From Streptomyces longisporoflavus (lineage in GTDB: Bacteria; Actinomycetota; Actinomycetes; Streptomycetales; Streptomycetaceae), in assembly GCF_014649775.1 (NCBI RefSeq), contig NZ_BMTR01000002.1:543996-607995 (forward strand): a stretch of DNA of 64,000 nucleotides, written 5' to 3'. The position numbers were made by a program, and so were the translations under genes. How positions within the stretch are numbered: the stretch's first letter is position 1; every line of letters starts with the position of its first letter. Positions 26,406 through 38,918 of the stretch are shown here, piece by piece. The notes under the pieces were generated by a model that was given only the letters and a program-made list of their open reading frames with translations, did not search any database and was not told the origin of the DNA.

Positions 26406-27626
26406 GTGACCGACACCAGCGAAGCCCGGTCCGCCGACGACGCGGCGCGTGCGCCCCGGCAGAGCCGGCTGCGCCGCCTGATGCGCTACCTCCCTTTGAT
26501 CGCCCCTGTGCTGCTGTGGACCGTGCCCTGCTGGGTGCTGCTGCACGCGGGCCAGCACTGGCCGCTCCCCGTCACGCCGGCCGGCACCGCCCTGTTCGTT
26601 CTGGGTCTGATCGGTATGCCGCTCGCGATGAAGCGCGGCCACGGCAAGCGGCAGCAGGACTGGGCGGCGATCGTCGGGGACACCCTCCTCGGCGGCAGCT
26701 GGGTCCTTTTCACCTGGTCCGTACTGCTCGGCGTTCTGCTGCGGCTCGCCCTGGCCGTGGCCGGCGTCGGCGACGGTCAGGAGCGGGCCCGGATCGTCAC
26801 CTGGGCAGTCCTGGGCACCGTCGCCGTACTCCTCACCTGGGGGTACGCCGAAGCCCGGCGGGTGCCACGTGTGCGCCGCCTGGACGTGCAACTCCCGCGC
26901 CTGGGCGCCGGGTTGGACGGCACCCGCGTCGTCCTCATCACCGACACCCACTACGGACCGCTCGACCGAGCCCGCTGGTCGGCACGGGTCTGCGAGACGG
27001 TGAACACTCTGGAGGCCGACCTGGTCTGCCACACCGGCGACATCGCGGACGGCACGGCCGAACGCCGCCGCGCGCAGGCCGCCCCACTCGCCACCGTGCG
27101 GGCCGCATGGGCCAAGGTCTACGTCACCGGCAACCACGAGTACTACAGCGAGGCCCAGGGCTGGGTCGACCTGATGGACGAGCTGGGCTGGGAGCCGCTG
27201 CGCAACCGGCATCTGCTGCTGGAACGCGGCGGCGACATCCTCGTGGTCGCCGGCGTGGACGACGTCACCGCCGAGTCCTCCGGCCTGGCAGGACACCGCG
27301 CCCACCTCGCCGGAGCCCTCGCCGGCGCCGACCCCGAGCTGCCCGTCCTGCTCCTGGCCCACCAGCCCAAGTTCATCGACCGGGCAGCGGAAGGCGGCGT
27401 CGACCTCCAGCTCTCCGGCCACACCCACGGCGGCCAGATCTGGCCCTTCCACCACTTGGTCCACCTCGACCAGCCCGCCCTCGCCGGCCTCAGCCGCCAC
27501 GGCACCCGCACGCTTCTCTACACCAGCCGTGGCACCGGCTTCTGGGGCCCGCCCTTCCGCGTCTTCGCCCCGAGCGAGATCACCCTGCTCGTGCTCCGCT
27601 CCCCGCAGCGTGCCCCTTCGCCGTAG
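26406..27626 (+). CDS. Membrane-anchored metallophosphoesterase
   Basis: 406 residues from GTG 26406 (GAGGAGGGGAAGC upstream). About four membrane helices in residues ~30-150 precede a calcineurin-like phosphoesterase domain with all metal motifs: LITDTHYG (DxH), HTGDIADG (GDxxD-like), VTGNHEYY (GNHE), LLLAHQP and SGHTHGGQIWP (GHTHGGQ). Orthologues of this YkuE-like architecture occur widely in actinobacteria; the substrate is unknown, with lipid or nucleotide phosphoesters suggested. It converges with the acyl-CoA ligase gene (21 bp between stops). Confidence 0.92.
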   Translation: MTDTSEARSADDAARAPRQSRLRRLMRYLPLIAPVLLWTVPCWVLLHAGQHWPLPVTPAGTALFVLGLIGMPLAMKRGHGKRQQDWAAIVGDTLLGGSWVLFTWSVLLGVLLRLALAVAGVGDGQERARIVTWAVLGTVAVLLTWGYAEARRVPRVRRLDVQLPRLGAGLDGTRVVLITDTHYGPLDRARWSARVCETVNTLEADLVCHTGDIADGTAERRRAQAAPLATVRAAWAKVYVTGNHEYYSEAQGWVDLMDELGWEPLRNRHLLLERGGDILVVAGVDDVTAESSGLAGHRAHLAGALAGADPELPVLLLAHQPKFIDRAAEGGVDLQLSGHTHGGQIWPFHHLVHLDQPALAGLSRHGTRTLLYTSRGTGFWGPPFRVFAPSEITLLVLRSPQRAPSP

Positions 27627-27647
27627 CACCGGACGGGCCGACGGCGC

Positions 27648-29267
27648 CTACGGCGTTGCCATGGCCGGGCTCGTCCACGCCGCGCGCAGCGCCTTCTTGT
27701 CCACCTTGCCGACCTTGGTCGTCGGCAACTTGCCGAGGAGGATCGTCTTCCGGGGCGTGTACAGCTCGCCCAACTCGGCGGTCACCGCCGCGCCGACGGC
27801 ATCGGGGTCGACCTCGGCGTCCTCGGCCGTGGCCAGGAAGACCTGTACGGCCTCGCCGAACTCCTCGTCCGGCACGCCGAGGGCCGCCGCGTTGCGTACG
27901 CCGGGCAGCGTGAGCAGGAAGTCCTCAAGGACCCTGGAGTAGACGTTGTCGCTGGTGCTGCCGGTGACGATGATGTCCTTGGCCCGGTCGACGAGGTAGA
28001 GGTAGCCCTCCGCGTCGAGATAGCCCAGGTCTCCGGTGCGCAGCCAGCCGTCGTGCAGTGCCTGCGCGGTGCGCTCCGGGTCCTCGTAGTAGCCGAGCAT
28101 CACCGTCCGGCCCCGCACACACACCTCGCCGACCTGCCGGGCGGGCAGCGCCGCCGTGCTCTCCTCACCGCGGATCTCTATCCGGGTGTCGGATATCGCA
28201 CGACCGCAGCTGCGCCAGAGTTCGGGCCGCAGGGCTCCCTGCGCGGCGAGGTCCTCCGCGCCGAACGCGGCGATGCCGAGCGCCTCGGACTGCCCGTAGC
28301 CCTGGCTGAGCACCGGGCCGAAGACCTCGACCGCCTGCTGGAGCCGGCTGGGGGACGAGGCCGCTCCGCCCACGACGATCCGCCGCAGTTCGGGGAGGGC
28401 GCCCGGCACGCACTGGGGGTGGTCGAGCAACGCGTACAGCATCGGCGGTACGAACATGGTGGCGGTGATCCGCTCCTCGCGCAGCACCGCCAGCGCCTCG
28501 GTGGCTTCGAACTCGGGCAGCACCACGAGAGTGGAACCGGTCACCAGAGCCTGGACCGACATGAGGTGGCCGCTGCCGTGCGTGAGCAGCGTGGCGGCGA
28601 GCACCCGCTCCGTTCCGGGGTTCACGCTCGGGAAGACGGTGTCGTGTGAGTCCTGCGCCACTTCCACCAGCGCGTCGTAGAGCCGGTGGCTGTGCGCGGC
28701 GAGCTTGGGGCGGCCCAGGGTGCCGCCGGTGTAGAGGACGGTGACCGCTTCGTCGGCTCCCGGCGCGGGCACACCAGCGGGGCGTACGTCCGGGCATTCG
28801 GCCGCCAGGGCCAGCAGGTCCGCACACCGCTGTTCGCAGGGACCGAGGCCGAGCAGCACGGGGGCGTGGACGCTGCGGCCCGCCGCGTCGGCGGCCCGCT
28901 CGGCGAACCGCGGGTCGGTGACCACGGCGCGCACCCTCGACTGCTCGACCAGGGCGGCGAGCTCGCCGGGGCCGGGCTCCGGCGGCAGGAACACGACGCG
29001 GCAGCCGATGAGATGGACCGCGAGCTGCACCAGTACGGAGTCCACACGATTGGCCAGGAACAGACCCACGCCGTCGCCCGGCGCCAGCCCCTGCGCGCGC
29101 AGCGCGTGCCCCAGCCGGAACAGCCGCCGCCGGGCCTCGCCCCGGGTCAGGCGCTGCGCGCCCTGGACGAGCGCCTCGGCGTCCTCGTCCTTGTTCCAGT
29201 GCTCCAGGACGTGGTCCACGTACGTGAGCGGCTCAGATGTTTGCTGCGTGTTAATGATCATGGGCAT
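27648..29267 (-). CDS. Acyl-CoA synthetase / AMP-dependent ligase
   Basis: 539 residues of the ANL superfamily. Core motifs: A3 VTVLYTGGTLGRPKLAAHSH (the usual TSGTTGxPKG is altered: T-G-G-T-L-G-R-P-K), A5 SQGYGQSEALG, A7 LRTGDLGYLDAEGYLYLVDRAKDIIV, A10 PTTKVGKVDKKALR. It activates a carboxylic acid as acyl-AMP and transfers it to CoA or a carrier; the chain specificity is unreadable. The start is one of ATG 29267 or 29261; no ribosome site is visible. No adjacent fatty-acid gene suggests the substrate. Confidence 0.9.
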   Translation of the reverse strand: MPMIINTQQTSEPLTYVDHVLEHWNKDEDAEALVQGAQRLTRGEARRRLFRLGHALRAQGLAPGDGVGLFLANRVDSVLVQLAVHLIGCRVVFLPPEPGPGELAALVEQSRVRAVVTDPRFAERAADAAGRSVHAPVLLGLGPCEQRCADLLALAAECPDVRPAGVPAPGADEAVTVLYTGGTLGRPKLAAHSHRLYDALVEVAQDSHDTVFPSVNPGTERVLAATLLTHGSGHLMSVQALVTGSTLVVLPEFEATEALAVLREERITATMFVPPMLYALLDHPQCVPGALPELRRIVVGGAASSPSRLQQAVEVFGPVLSQGYGQSEALGIAAFGAEDLAAQGALRPELWRSCGRAISDTRIEIRGEESTAALPARQVGEVCVRGRTVMLGYYEDPERTAQALHDGWLRTGDLGYLDAEGYLYLVDRAKDIIVTGSTSDNVYSRVLEDFLLTLPGVRNAAALGVPDEEFGEAVQVFLATAEDAEVDPDAVGAAVTAELGELYTPRKTILLGKLPTTKVGKVDKKALRAAWTSPAMATP

Positions 29268-29984
29268 ATGCAAACATGTTACTCAGGAGCCGTCGTCTCA
29301 CAGGGGGCGACTTCAGCCAGAGGCCGCCCCGGTACCATGCCCCGGCCGCCGAGAGACGGACGGCCGTACTGGCTCCGGGCCATGACACCGACAAAGACCG
29401 GCTGTTCGGGGGCCCGCGGGAGTATGCTCGGCGCAGCGGGGCCCTTCCCATGCCGGTGCTCAGACCGGCCCGGACCCCACGGTTCAACGACACCGGGACC
29501 GTCGCGCCCGAGGCAGGTTCCGCCCCATGGCCGGACGAGCAGCCACATCCGTCACCGCCGGAGACCGTCACGCACCGCACGTGACCGGTCAGGCCGAGGC
29601 CCGCGCTGCCCTCTCGCCGCACCCCTGCAGGCCCCGGGCCGGGACAAGCCGGCGGCCGACGCGTCGCACGCCCCCGTCCGAGACCACCTGAACGCCCCTT
29701 CCGTCCACGCCATCCGCCCGCACAGAAGCAGCCCGAGACCCCGGCCGCGACGACAGCACACCGAGGTCAAGGAGTGCCGAATGCCGGTCTGTTCCACCAC
29801 GTCCACGCCCGGAGAGCCGACAGCCGCGCGCCGCGCTGCCGAGCGCTGTGCGCGAGCGGGGCGAGGGCGGGCGGCGGTCGAAGGCCTCGGTCGGACGCAC
29901 GACGTACACCACCCCCGATCACGCCGCCCGCAGGCGCGTGTGAATCCGTTCGTCCACTCCCTCCGACAATCGACGGGATCTCCC
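29268..29984. other. 717-bp stretch without a supported gene
   Basis: It lies between the acyl-CoA ligase start and the DUF5994-like gene. A 54-codon frame at 29527-29691 (MAGRAATSVTAGDRHAPHVTGQ...) has plausible early codons but degenerates to Arg/Pro-rich text, so it may be a gene remnant. A good ribosome site (AAGGAG, 29769-29774) precedes an ATG at 29781 that is in frame with the next gene. No hairpin or repeat stands out. Confidence 0.5.
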
Positions 29985-30383
29985 ATGGTCACCACCCTGC
30001 AGCCCCATCTCCCCCCGCTGCCCCTCCTCCGTCTGCGCCTCGCGTCACCGGGCCCCCTGCCGCGGGCCATTGACGGTGCGTGGTGGCCTTCCTCGTACGA
30101 CCTGCCGACGGAACTCCCGCGGCTGCTCGCCGGATTGCCGCGGGCCTGGGGGCACATCACCAGCGTCACGGTCAACGGGACGACCTGGACCACGGCACCC
30201 GGCCGGATGCTCGTGCTCAACCAGGTCGTGCGCCTCCACCGGGCCACCGCCGTGTCCGCCCCGCACACGATCTGCCTGGTCGCCCCCAGCCGGGGGCGTT
30301 GGGACCTCCTCGTCGTGCCGCCAGGTACTCCGCCGGACGCCGCCGAGTCCCTCATGGCAGCCGCCGCGGGTGTCGACAACTGA
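29985..30383 (+). CDS. DUF5994-like protein
   Basis: 132 residues. The block LLRLRLASPGPLPRAIDGAWWPSSYDLPTELPRLLAGLPRAWGHITSVTVN, then MLVLNQVVRL and GRWDLLVVPPGTPPDAAESLMAAAAG, matches the actinobacterial family I know as DUF5994, often found near stress-sigma and ANTAR genes; function unknown. No signal or membrane segment. ATG 29985 places the start just before the conserved region. A better Shine-Dalgarno site precedes an in-frame ATG at 29781, which would add 68 low-complexity residues, so the start is unsettled. Confidence 0.78.
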   Translation: MVTTLQPHLPPLPLLRLRLASPGPLPRAIDGAWWPSSYDLPTELPRLLAGLPRAWGHITSVTVNGTTWTTAPGRMLVLNQVVRLHRATAVSAPHTICLVAPSRGRWDLLVVPPGTPPDAAESLMAAAAGVDN

Positions 30384-30404
30384 TCGGATCGGCAGGGCGC
30401 TTGA

Positions 30405-30445
30405 GACCGTGGGGGCGTGAGCGCGACGCTCACGCCCCCACGGTC
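30405..30445. terminator. 19-bp perfect hairpin between convergent genes
   Basis: GACCGTGGGGGCGTGAGCG and CGCTCACGCCCCCACGGTC pair completely around a three-base CGA loop, 21 nt after the DUF5994-like stop and 31 nt beyond the minus-strand stop at 30477. It should terminate both directions. Confidence 0.88.
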
Positions 30446-30476
30446 GGGCAACTCGAAGGGCGGCAGGCGGACCTGC

Positions 30477-30824
30477 TCAGGCGCGCAGCAGCCGCTGCGT
30501 GATCTCTCGGTACTGCCGCATCGCATGCCGGAGTTCGTCCGACTGCGTTTCGGGGTCGCGGCCTTGCCAGCCCTCGCGAAGAGCACGCCGCTGTTCGGCG
30601 AGAGCGCTCATGAGCTGGGCGGCGGCCTCGTCGAAGGTGCTCTCGGCTTCTTCCAGTGACTCCACGGGACGGTGGGGGAAGTTGTTGAGGGCCTCCTGGA
30701 GCCGCAGGGCGATCTGGTCCCGTTCGTCCGACGGAACGAGCGGATCCGGGCCCGGGGCCCGGCGTTCGGTGGAGCCCCGCAGTTTGTCCGGCGGCAGCTG
30801 AGCGCGTGCCTGGTCGTACATCAT
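30477..30824 (-). CDS. Small alpha-helical hypothetical protein
   Basis: 115 residues, strongly charged and helical (DERDQIALRLQEALNNFPHRPVESLEEAESTFDEAAAQLMSALAEQRRAL...). Periodicity suggests a coiled coil over ~35-110. No signal or membrane segment, no family recognised. Its ATG (30824) overlaps the TGA of an upstream minus-strand frame (ATGA), a pattern typical of translational coupling and the main reason the upstream frame is taken seriously. Coding character is good, so it is likely real. Confidence 0.75.
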   Translation of the reverse strand: MMYDQARAQLPPDKLRGSTERRAPGPDPLVPSDERDQIALRLQEALNNFPHRPVESLEEAESTFDEAAAQLMSALAEQRRALREGWQGRDPETQSDELRHAMRQYREITQRLLRA

Positions 30825-31365
30825 CGTGTGTCACTTTCCCGTACGTCGTGACGGCGGACCGGGAACGGATCGGCTGGGCCGATGAGCTGTTCGCCGGTCA
30901 GGATCCGGGCCGCCGCGAAGGAGGCGGAGCTGTCGATGGAGGCGCAGACCACGTGCGGCACGCGGCGGTTGTAGGGCCAGCGTAGTCGCGCGGCGCGGCG
31001 AAAGCGGACCACTGCTCCGGGGCGGCGCACCGACGGCGGCGCACCGGCGTCCCGATCCGGCTCCTTTCGCCACTGACGACCGATCTCGCCGGTGTCCGTG
31101 CCGAGGGCGCCGGCGGCCCCCACGCGGCACCGCCCGCCGAAACGGCCCGCCCAGTTCCTCCGGCACCATCCGTCTGCTCCCCGTACGCATCAGCGGCGTA
31201 GAAACTGCGTACATCCGGACCGCACGGCGCGTGCACCGCACCGAGCCGGGAACCGGGAGTTCTCCGCCCGGCGGGCCGCACCCGCAACCGCGGTGCCTCA
31301 TGCCAGAGGGCCCGCTCCGCCTCATCGAGCAGCCGCGCGAGCGGCGTCGTACGGAAGTGAGTCAT
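30821..31365 (-). pseudogene. Probable frameshifted hypothetical gene upstream of 30477-30824
   Basis: The 3' part (to TGA 30821) reads like protein: WRKEPDRDAGAPPSVRR, RFRRAARLRWPYNRRVPHVVCASIDSSASFAAARILTGEQL and DPFPVRRHDVRESDTR, ending in an ATGA overlap with the next gene. Within its own frame it has no good start. Another minus-strand frame begins at ATG 31365 with MTHFRTTPLARLLDEAERAL and FYAADAYGEQTDGA, then degenerates. Joining the two with an indel around 31100-31170 gives a ~180-residue protein. I infer one broken gene or one sequencing error; the family is not recognised. Confidence 0.45.
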
Positions 31366-32860
31366 GTCGCGACAGAATGCGTTCCACGACTTCGGTGCCC
31401 TGCATTTCGGCCGGCGGGCAGAGTTCGATCAAGCCGAGGTGCAGAGAGTGCACGAGGCCGTACTGGACAGCGGAATCCGGGACTTGTACGTGCTGGTGCA
31501 CGGCGCCCAGAACGACGAGGCGGTGGCCGGGGCCACCGACGGCGCGTTTCGCGAGATGCTCGCCGACGCGTGGGAAGACGCCGCGGACACGGCGGGCTTT
31601 CTCGGCGTGCGGTGGCCGTCGCTCTGTTTCAGGGACGAGGGCCTTTGGGGCCTCGCCGAACACGAGACAGACCGTGAACGTAAAGCCTGTCCCGGTGTCA
31701 GCCGGGCGATGCGCGAGGACCTGGAACGTCAACTTCCGCGCAGTGCCTCCCCGTTGGCCGAGATCGTCGCGTTGCTGAACGACGAGCCCTCGCACGAAGG
31801 GGCATTCGACGACCTCGGATCGGCGCTGCGTCGGCTCGCTGAGACGCCCCTGCAAGACCCTATGAACGAGTTCGCCGCCGACACGGAAGGCGAAGTGCTG
31901 CCGCAGACAGACCCGCTCATGCTGTTCGAGGACACGAAGACCATGTGCAGCGAATTCGCCGCCGCGCTGTGTGACTTGGCCGGCCCTGCGGAAGAGAAGC
32001 CCGGCGAACCCGCCCGGACCGAGTCCGGAACCCGCGACTCCGACCCCCCGGCGTCCAGCGGCGGCACGCTTCCCGAGGCCCGGGTCGCAGGGCACAGGCC
32101 GGCCACGCCGCTCAGCAACCGGGTCAGCACGACGGGCACCGTCGCCGCAGGCGGCCCCGTGGGTCAGGACCGTCACCTGCAGGATGCCGCCTACCTGTGG
32201 CGCGGGGCTCATGAGCTGTTCCGCCAAGTGGTGCGTCATGTGCTGCGCCGGCGGGCCGGAGTGGTGGGGCACGCGGGTCTGGGTCCCTGCCTCGCGGCGC
32301 TCGCGCAGGCAAGCGGGACACGGATCCATCTGATCGGCCACGGGCTGGGAGGCCGCCTTGCCGGGTTCGCGCTGCGCGGCATGGATGCCCCGGGTTCGGA
32401 CTCGGTCAAACTCGCGTCCCTGACGCTTCTGCAGGCGGAGATGTCGCACTTCATCTTCGCCGACAGCCTGCCCCAACAGGTCACCGGGCACGGCGCGTTG
32501 TGGGATCAGCGACAACTGGTCGCCGGGCCGTTGATCTGTACTTTCTCCCATCTCGACACTCACCTGGGCGTGATGTACCCGCTGTCGGCCCAGATGGTCG
32601 GCGACTCAGCGGAACTGGCCACCATGAGCCGCAAGTGGGGAGCCCTGGGCTTTGACGGCATCCAGGGCATCGACGGCCCTCCCAACAGCACCTTGCACGA
32701 CGCCGAGGAGCGGAATCTGAGCGAGATGCCGTACACGAACGTGGACGCCTCCTCGCTCTTCCGGTCCGACAGCGCCCCGGTGGGAGGGCATCATCACGTC
32801 GTGCACCCGGAGGTGGGCCGACTGCTGCGCAAGGCGGCGGAGAGCGGCGCCCCGAAGTGA
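31364..32860 (+). CDS. Alpha/beta-hydrolase-like protein lacking the nucleophile serine
   Basis: 498 residues, no signal peptide; ATG 31364 has GGAAG upstream. The N-terminal part has DLYVLVHGAQNDEAVAGA (strand-HG-oxyanion block) and FLGVRWPSLCF. A Pro/Thr/Gly-rich insert occupies ~205-260. The nucleophile elbow reads IHLIGHGLGGRLAGFALRG: the expected GHSLGG serine is Gly (codon GGG). Later blocks SLTLLQAEMSHFIFA, FSHLDTHLGVMYPLSAQM and a terminal GGHHHVVHPEVG follow the pattern of large serine-hydrolase-like Streptomyces proteins. It may be a catalytically dead binding protein. Its start overlaps the possible start of the divergent minus-strand frame. Confidence 0.8.
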   Translation: MSRQNAFHDFGALHFGRRAEFDQAEVQRVHEAVLDSGIRDLYVLVHGAQNDEAVAGATDGAFREMLADAWEDAADTAGFLGVRWPSLCFRDEGLWGLAEHETDRERKACPGVSRAMREDLERQLPRSASPLAEIVALLNDEPSHEGAFDDLGSALRRLAETPLQDPMNEFAADTEGEVLPQTDPLMLFEDTKTMCSEFAAALCDLAGPAEEKPGEPARTESGTRDSDPPASSGGTLPEARVAGHRPATPLSNRVSTTGTVAAGGPVGQDRHLQDAAYLWRGAHELFRQVVRHVLRRRAGVVGHAGLGPCLAALAQASGTRIHLIGHGLGGRLAGFALRGMDAPGSDSVKLASLTLLQAEMSHFIFADSLPQQVTGHGALWDQRQLVAGPLICTFSHLDTHLGVMYPLSAQMVGDSAELATMSRKWGALGFDGIQGIDGPPNSTLHDAEERNLSEMPYTNVDASSLFRSDSAPVGGHHHVVHPEVGRLLRKAAESGAPK

Positions 32861-32869
32861 GCGCCCGTG

Positions 32870-33679
32870 TCAGTTCTCCTCTGTCTCGAACGTGCGCAGC
32901 AGATCCGCGGCGACGCTCACCGCGATGGTCGCGGGTTCCTTGCCGGTGATGTCCGCGAGGCCGATCGGTGTCTTGATGCGGGCGATGGTCGCCTCGTCGT
33001 GGCCGCCCTCGGTGGCGAGGCGCTGACGGAATCGCGCCCACTTGGCCGCCGACCCGATCAGGCCGATGGAGCCGAGACGGGAGGTGCGCAGGGCGGCGTC
33101 GCACAGAGCGGCGTCCTCGGCGTGGTCATGGGTCATGATCAGCACGTGGGTACCGCGCGGCAACTCCGCGAGCACCTCCTCGGGCAGCAGCGGCGTGTGA
33201 TGCACGTGCACCTGCCCCACCGCGTCCGCGAGCACGCCGAGCCGCTCCTCGGTGAGCAGGTCGGCGCGGGTGTCGATCAGATGGAGGTCCAGGTCCTGGC
33301 GTGCCAGGATGCGCGCCAGTTCCAGACCGACGTGCCCTACGCCGAAGATCGCCACCGCCCTCACCACCGCGAGGGGTTCGAGCAACACCGAGACGGTGCC
33401 GCCGCAGCACTGCACACCGTGCTGGTTGACCACCTTGTCGTTCAGGGCGAAGTCGATCAGCTCCGGTTCGGGCTTGGACGCGGCGATCATCTCCCTGGCC
33501 CGATCGATCGCGACGGCCTCGACATTGCCGCCGCCGATCGAACCCCACGCCTCGGTCTCCCCCACCACGAGCTTCGCGCCGGCGTCACGCGGGGCGTGCC
33601 CGCGCACGGTCGCGACGGTCACGAGGACGCCGGGCTCCCGGCGTGCCCGCAACCGCGCGACCGCGGCGACCCACGTCAT
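32870..33679 (-). CDS. xdhC: XdhC-type molybdenum-cofactor insertion/maturation factor
   Basis: 269 residues. It opens with an XdhC/CoxI domain (REPGVLVTVATVRGHAPRDAGAKLVV, GSIGGGNVEAVAIDRA, NQHGVQCCGGTVSVLLEP; Cys-Cys-Gly motif) and ends with a Rossmann domain (VAIFGVGHVGLELARILARQDLDLHLID; IGLIGSAAKWARFRQRLA). XdhC proteins bind and sulfurylate molybdopterin cofactor and load it into xanthine dehydrogenase. ATG 33679 lies immediately after the xdhB stop; a GTG at 33691 overlapping xdhB is an alternative. It is the last gene of xdhABC and is expected to be coupled to xdhB. Confidence 0.92.
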   Translation of the reverse strand: MTWVAAVARLRARREPGVLVTVATVRGHAPRDAGAKLVVGETEAWGSIGGGNVEAVAIDRAREMIAASKPEPELIDFALNDKVVNQHGVQCCGGTVSVLLEPLAVVRAVAIFGVGHVGLELARILARQDLDLHLIDTRADLLTEERLGVLADAVGQVHVHHTPLLPEEVLAELPRGTHVLIMTHDHAEDAALCDAALRTSRLGSIGLIGSAAKWARFRQRLATEGGHDEATIARIKTPIGLADITGKEPATIAVSVAADLLRTFETEEN

Positions 33680-33680
33680 C

Positions 33681-37621
<3,941 letters not shown>

Positions 37622-38045
37622 GACAGGCCCTCGTTTCGGTACACGATCGGTCGGTTCATCATGTTCGCCAATTTCAGGCAGCTTTCTGTGTTCAGACGCG
37701 CCACGTCCGGCAGAGGGGGGCGCAGGACGGCACGCGAGAGAGGCGTGCCGGAAGATGGTGGGGAAATACCCGAGAGGTGCCCGCGGACGGGCGCGGCAGA
37801 ACGGCGTGCTCAGGCGCCGTGCGCGATCCGACCCGGAACCCAGACCGTGCGCTGGGCGAGGCGACCGAGATCAGAGCTGGTGTTCATCCGCTGGGTCGCC
37901 CCCTTTCGGAAATACAGGTCGATGGCCACCGCAAACTAATGGCTGACGCCACCGGGGTCAAGAGGCGAGGCCCGCCGGCGGCATCCCGGCAACCCGCGCC
38001 CTTCGCCCCCTGGCCACGCCGCCTCCCCCGCGGTACATCACAGTC
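37622..38045. other. 424-bp divergent promoter region of xdhABC and the SDR-amidohydrolase pair
   Basis: No convincing gene. A 92-codon Arg-rich plus-strand frame (37661-37939) has no ribosome site or family resemblance. Some AT-richer patches near 37660-37690 and 37905-37940 fit promoters. No clear palindromic operator was found. Confidence 0.55.
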
Positions 38046-38882
38046 ATGACCCCGCACGGCGGATCCCCCCGGCGTCTTGACGGCAAGGTCGCCTTTGTCA
38101 CCGGTGCGGCCGGAGGGCTCGGCCGCAGTCATGTTCGACGGATGGCGGAGGAAGGCGCCGACCTGCTCATCGTGGACATCTGCCGGTCGCTCGACACCGT
38201 GCCCTATCCGCAGTCGACACCGCAGGACCTGTACGACGCGGTCGAGGAAGTGGAGGCCCTGGGCCGCCGCGTCCTGGCGCGGCAGGCGGACGTACGCGAT
38301 CGGGAGGCACTCCAGGGGGCCTGCGACGCCGGGCTCGCCGAGTTCGGGCAGATCGACGTCGTCGTCGCTAACGCCGGGATCGCGCCGCTCCTCGTGGAGG
38401 ATCGCGTACAGGCGTGGCACGACGCCATCGCGGTCAACCTCACCGGTACCTTCCACACCATCGAAGTGGCCCTCCCTTCGATGATCGCCGCCGGGCAGGG
38501 CGGCTCGATCGTGATCGTCAGCTCCACCGCGGGACTTGTCGGCATCGGCGGTGCCAGCAACGGCGGCCTCGGCTACGCCGCCTCCAAACACGGGGCGGTC
38601 GGGCTGATGCGTACGTACGCCAACAACCTCGCCCGGCACAGCATCAGGGTGAACTCCGTGCACCCCACCGGCGTGGCCACCGCCATGGTCGTCGACCCCG
38701 CCATCGTCGAGTTCGTCGCCCGGGACGCGATGCTCTCCGAGACGGCGCCGAACGCCCTTCCGGTGGCCGTGATCGAAGCGGTCGACGTGTCCAACGCGAT
38801 CCTGTGGCTGGCCTCGGACGAAGCCCGCTACGTCACCGGTGTCACGCTGCCCGTCGACGCCGGATTCATCAACCGCCGCTGA
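38046..38882 (+). CDS. Short-chain dehydrogenase, mycofactocin-coupled subfamily
   Basis: 278 residues: VAFVTGAAGGLGRSHVRRMAEEGADLLIVDICRSLDTVPYPQSTPQDLYDAVEEVEALGRRVLARQADVRD is diagnostic of the actinobacterial mycofactocin-associated SDR subgroup, which keeps NAD(H) tightly bound and re-oxidises it through mycofactocin. Catalytic residues Ser in IVIVSSTAGLVG and YAASK are present. No mycofactocin biosynthesis gene is in the window. No clear ribosome site precedes ATG 38046. It is followed after 36 bp by an amidohydrolase, so the two probably act on the same compound. Confidence 0.9.
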   Translation: MTPHGGSPRRLDGKVAFVTGAAGGLGRSHVRRMAEEGADLLIVDICRSLDTVPYPQSTPQDLYDAVEEVEALGRRVLARQADVRDREALQGACDAGLAEFGQIDVVVANAGIAPLLVEDRVQAWHDAIAVNLTGTFHTIEVALPSMIAAGQGGSIVIVSSTAGLVGIGGASNGGLGYAASKHGAVGLMRTYANNLARHSIRVNSVHPTGVATAMVVDPAIVEFVARDAMLSETAPNALPVAVIEAVDVSNAILWLASDEARYVTGVTLPVDAGFINRR

Positions 38883-38918
38883 GCCGCCGGGCCGCAGCCG
38901 ATCTCGAGGTGGAGCGCC

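Noticed and set aside
28686..29780. Plus-strand frame running from inside the acyl-CoA ligase into the DUF5994-like gene
   Set aside because: Antisense shadow of the ligase; only the part from 29781 or 29985 onward resembles protein.
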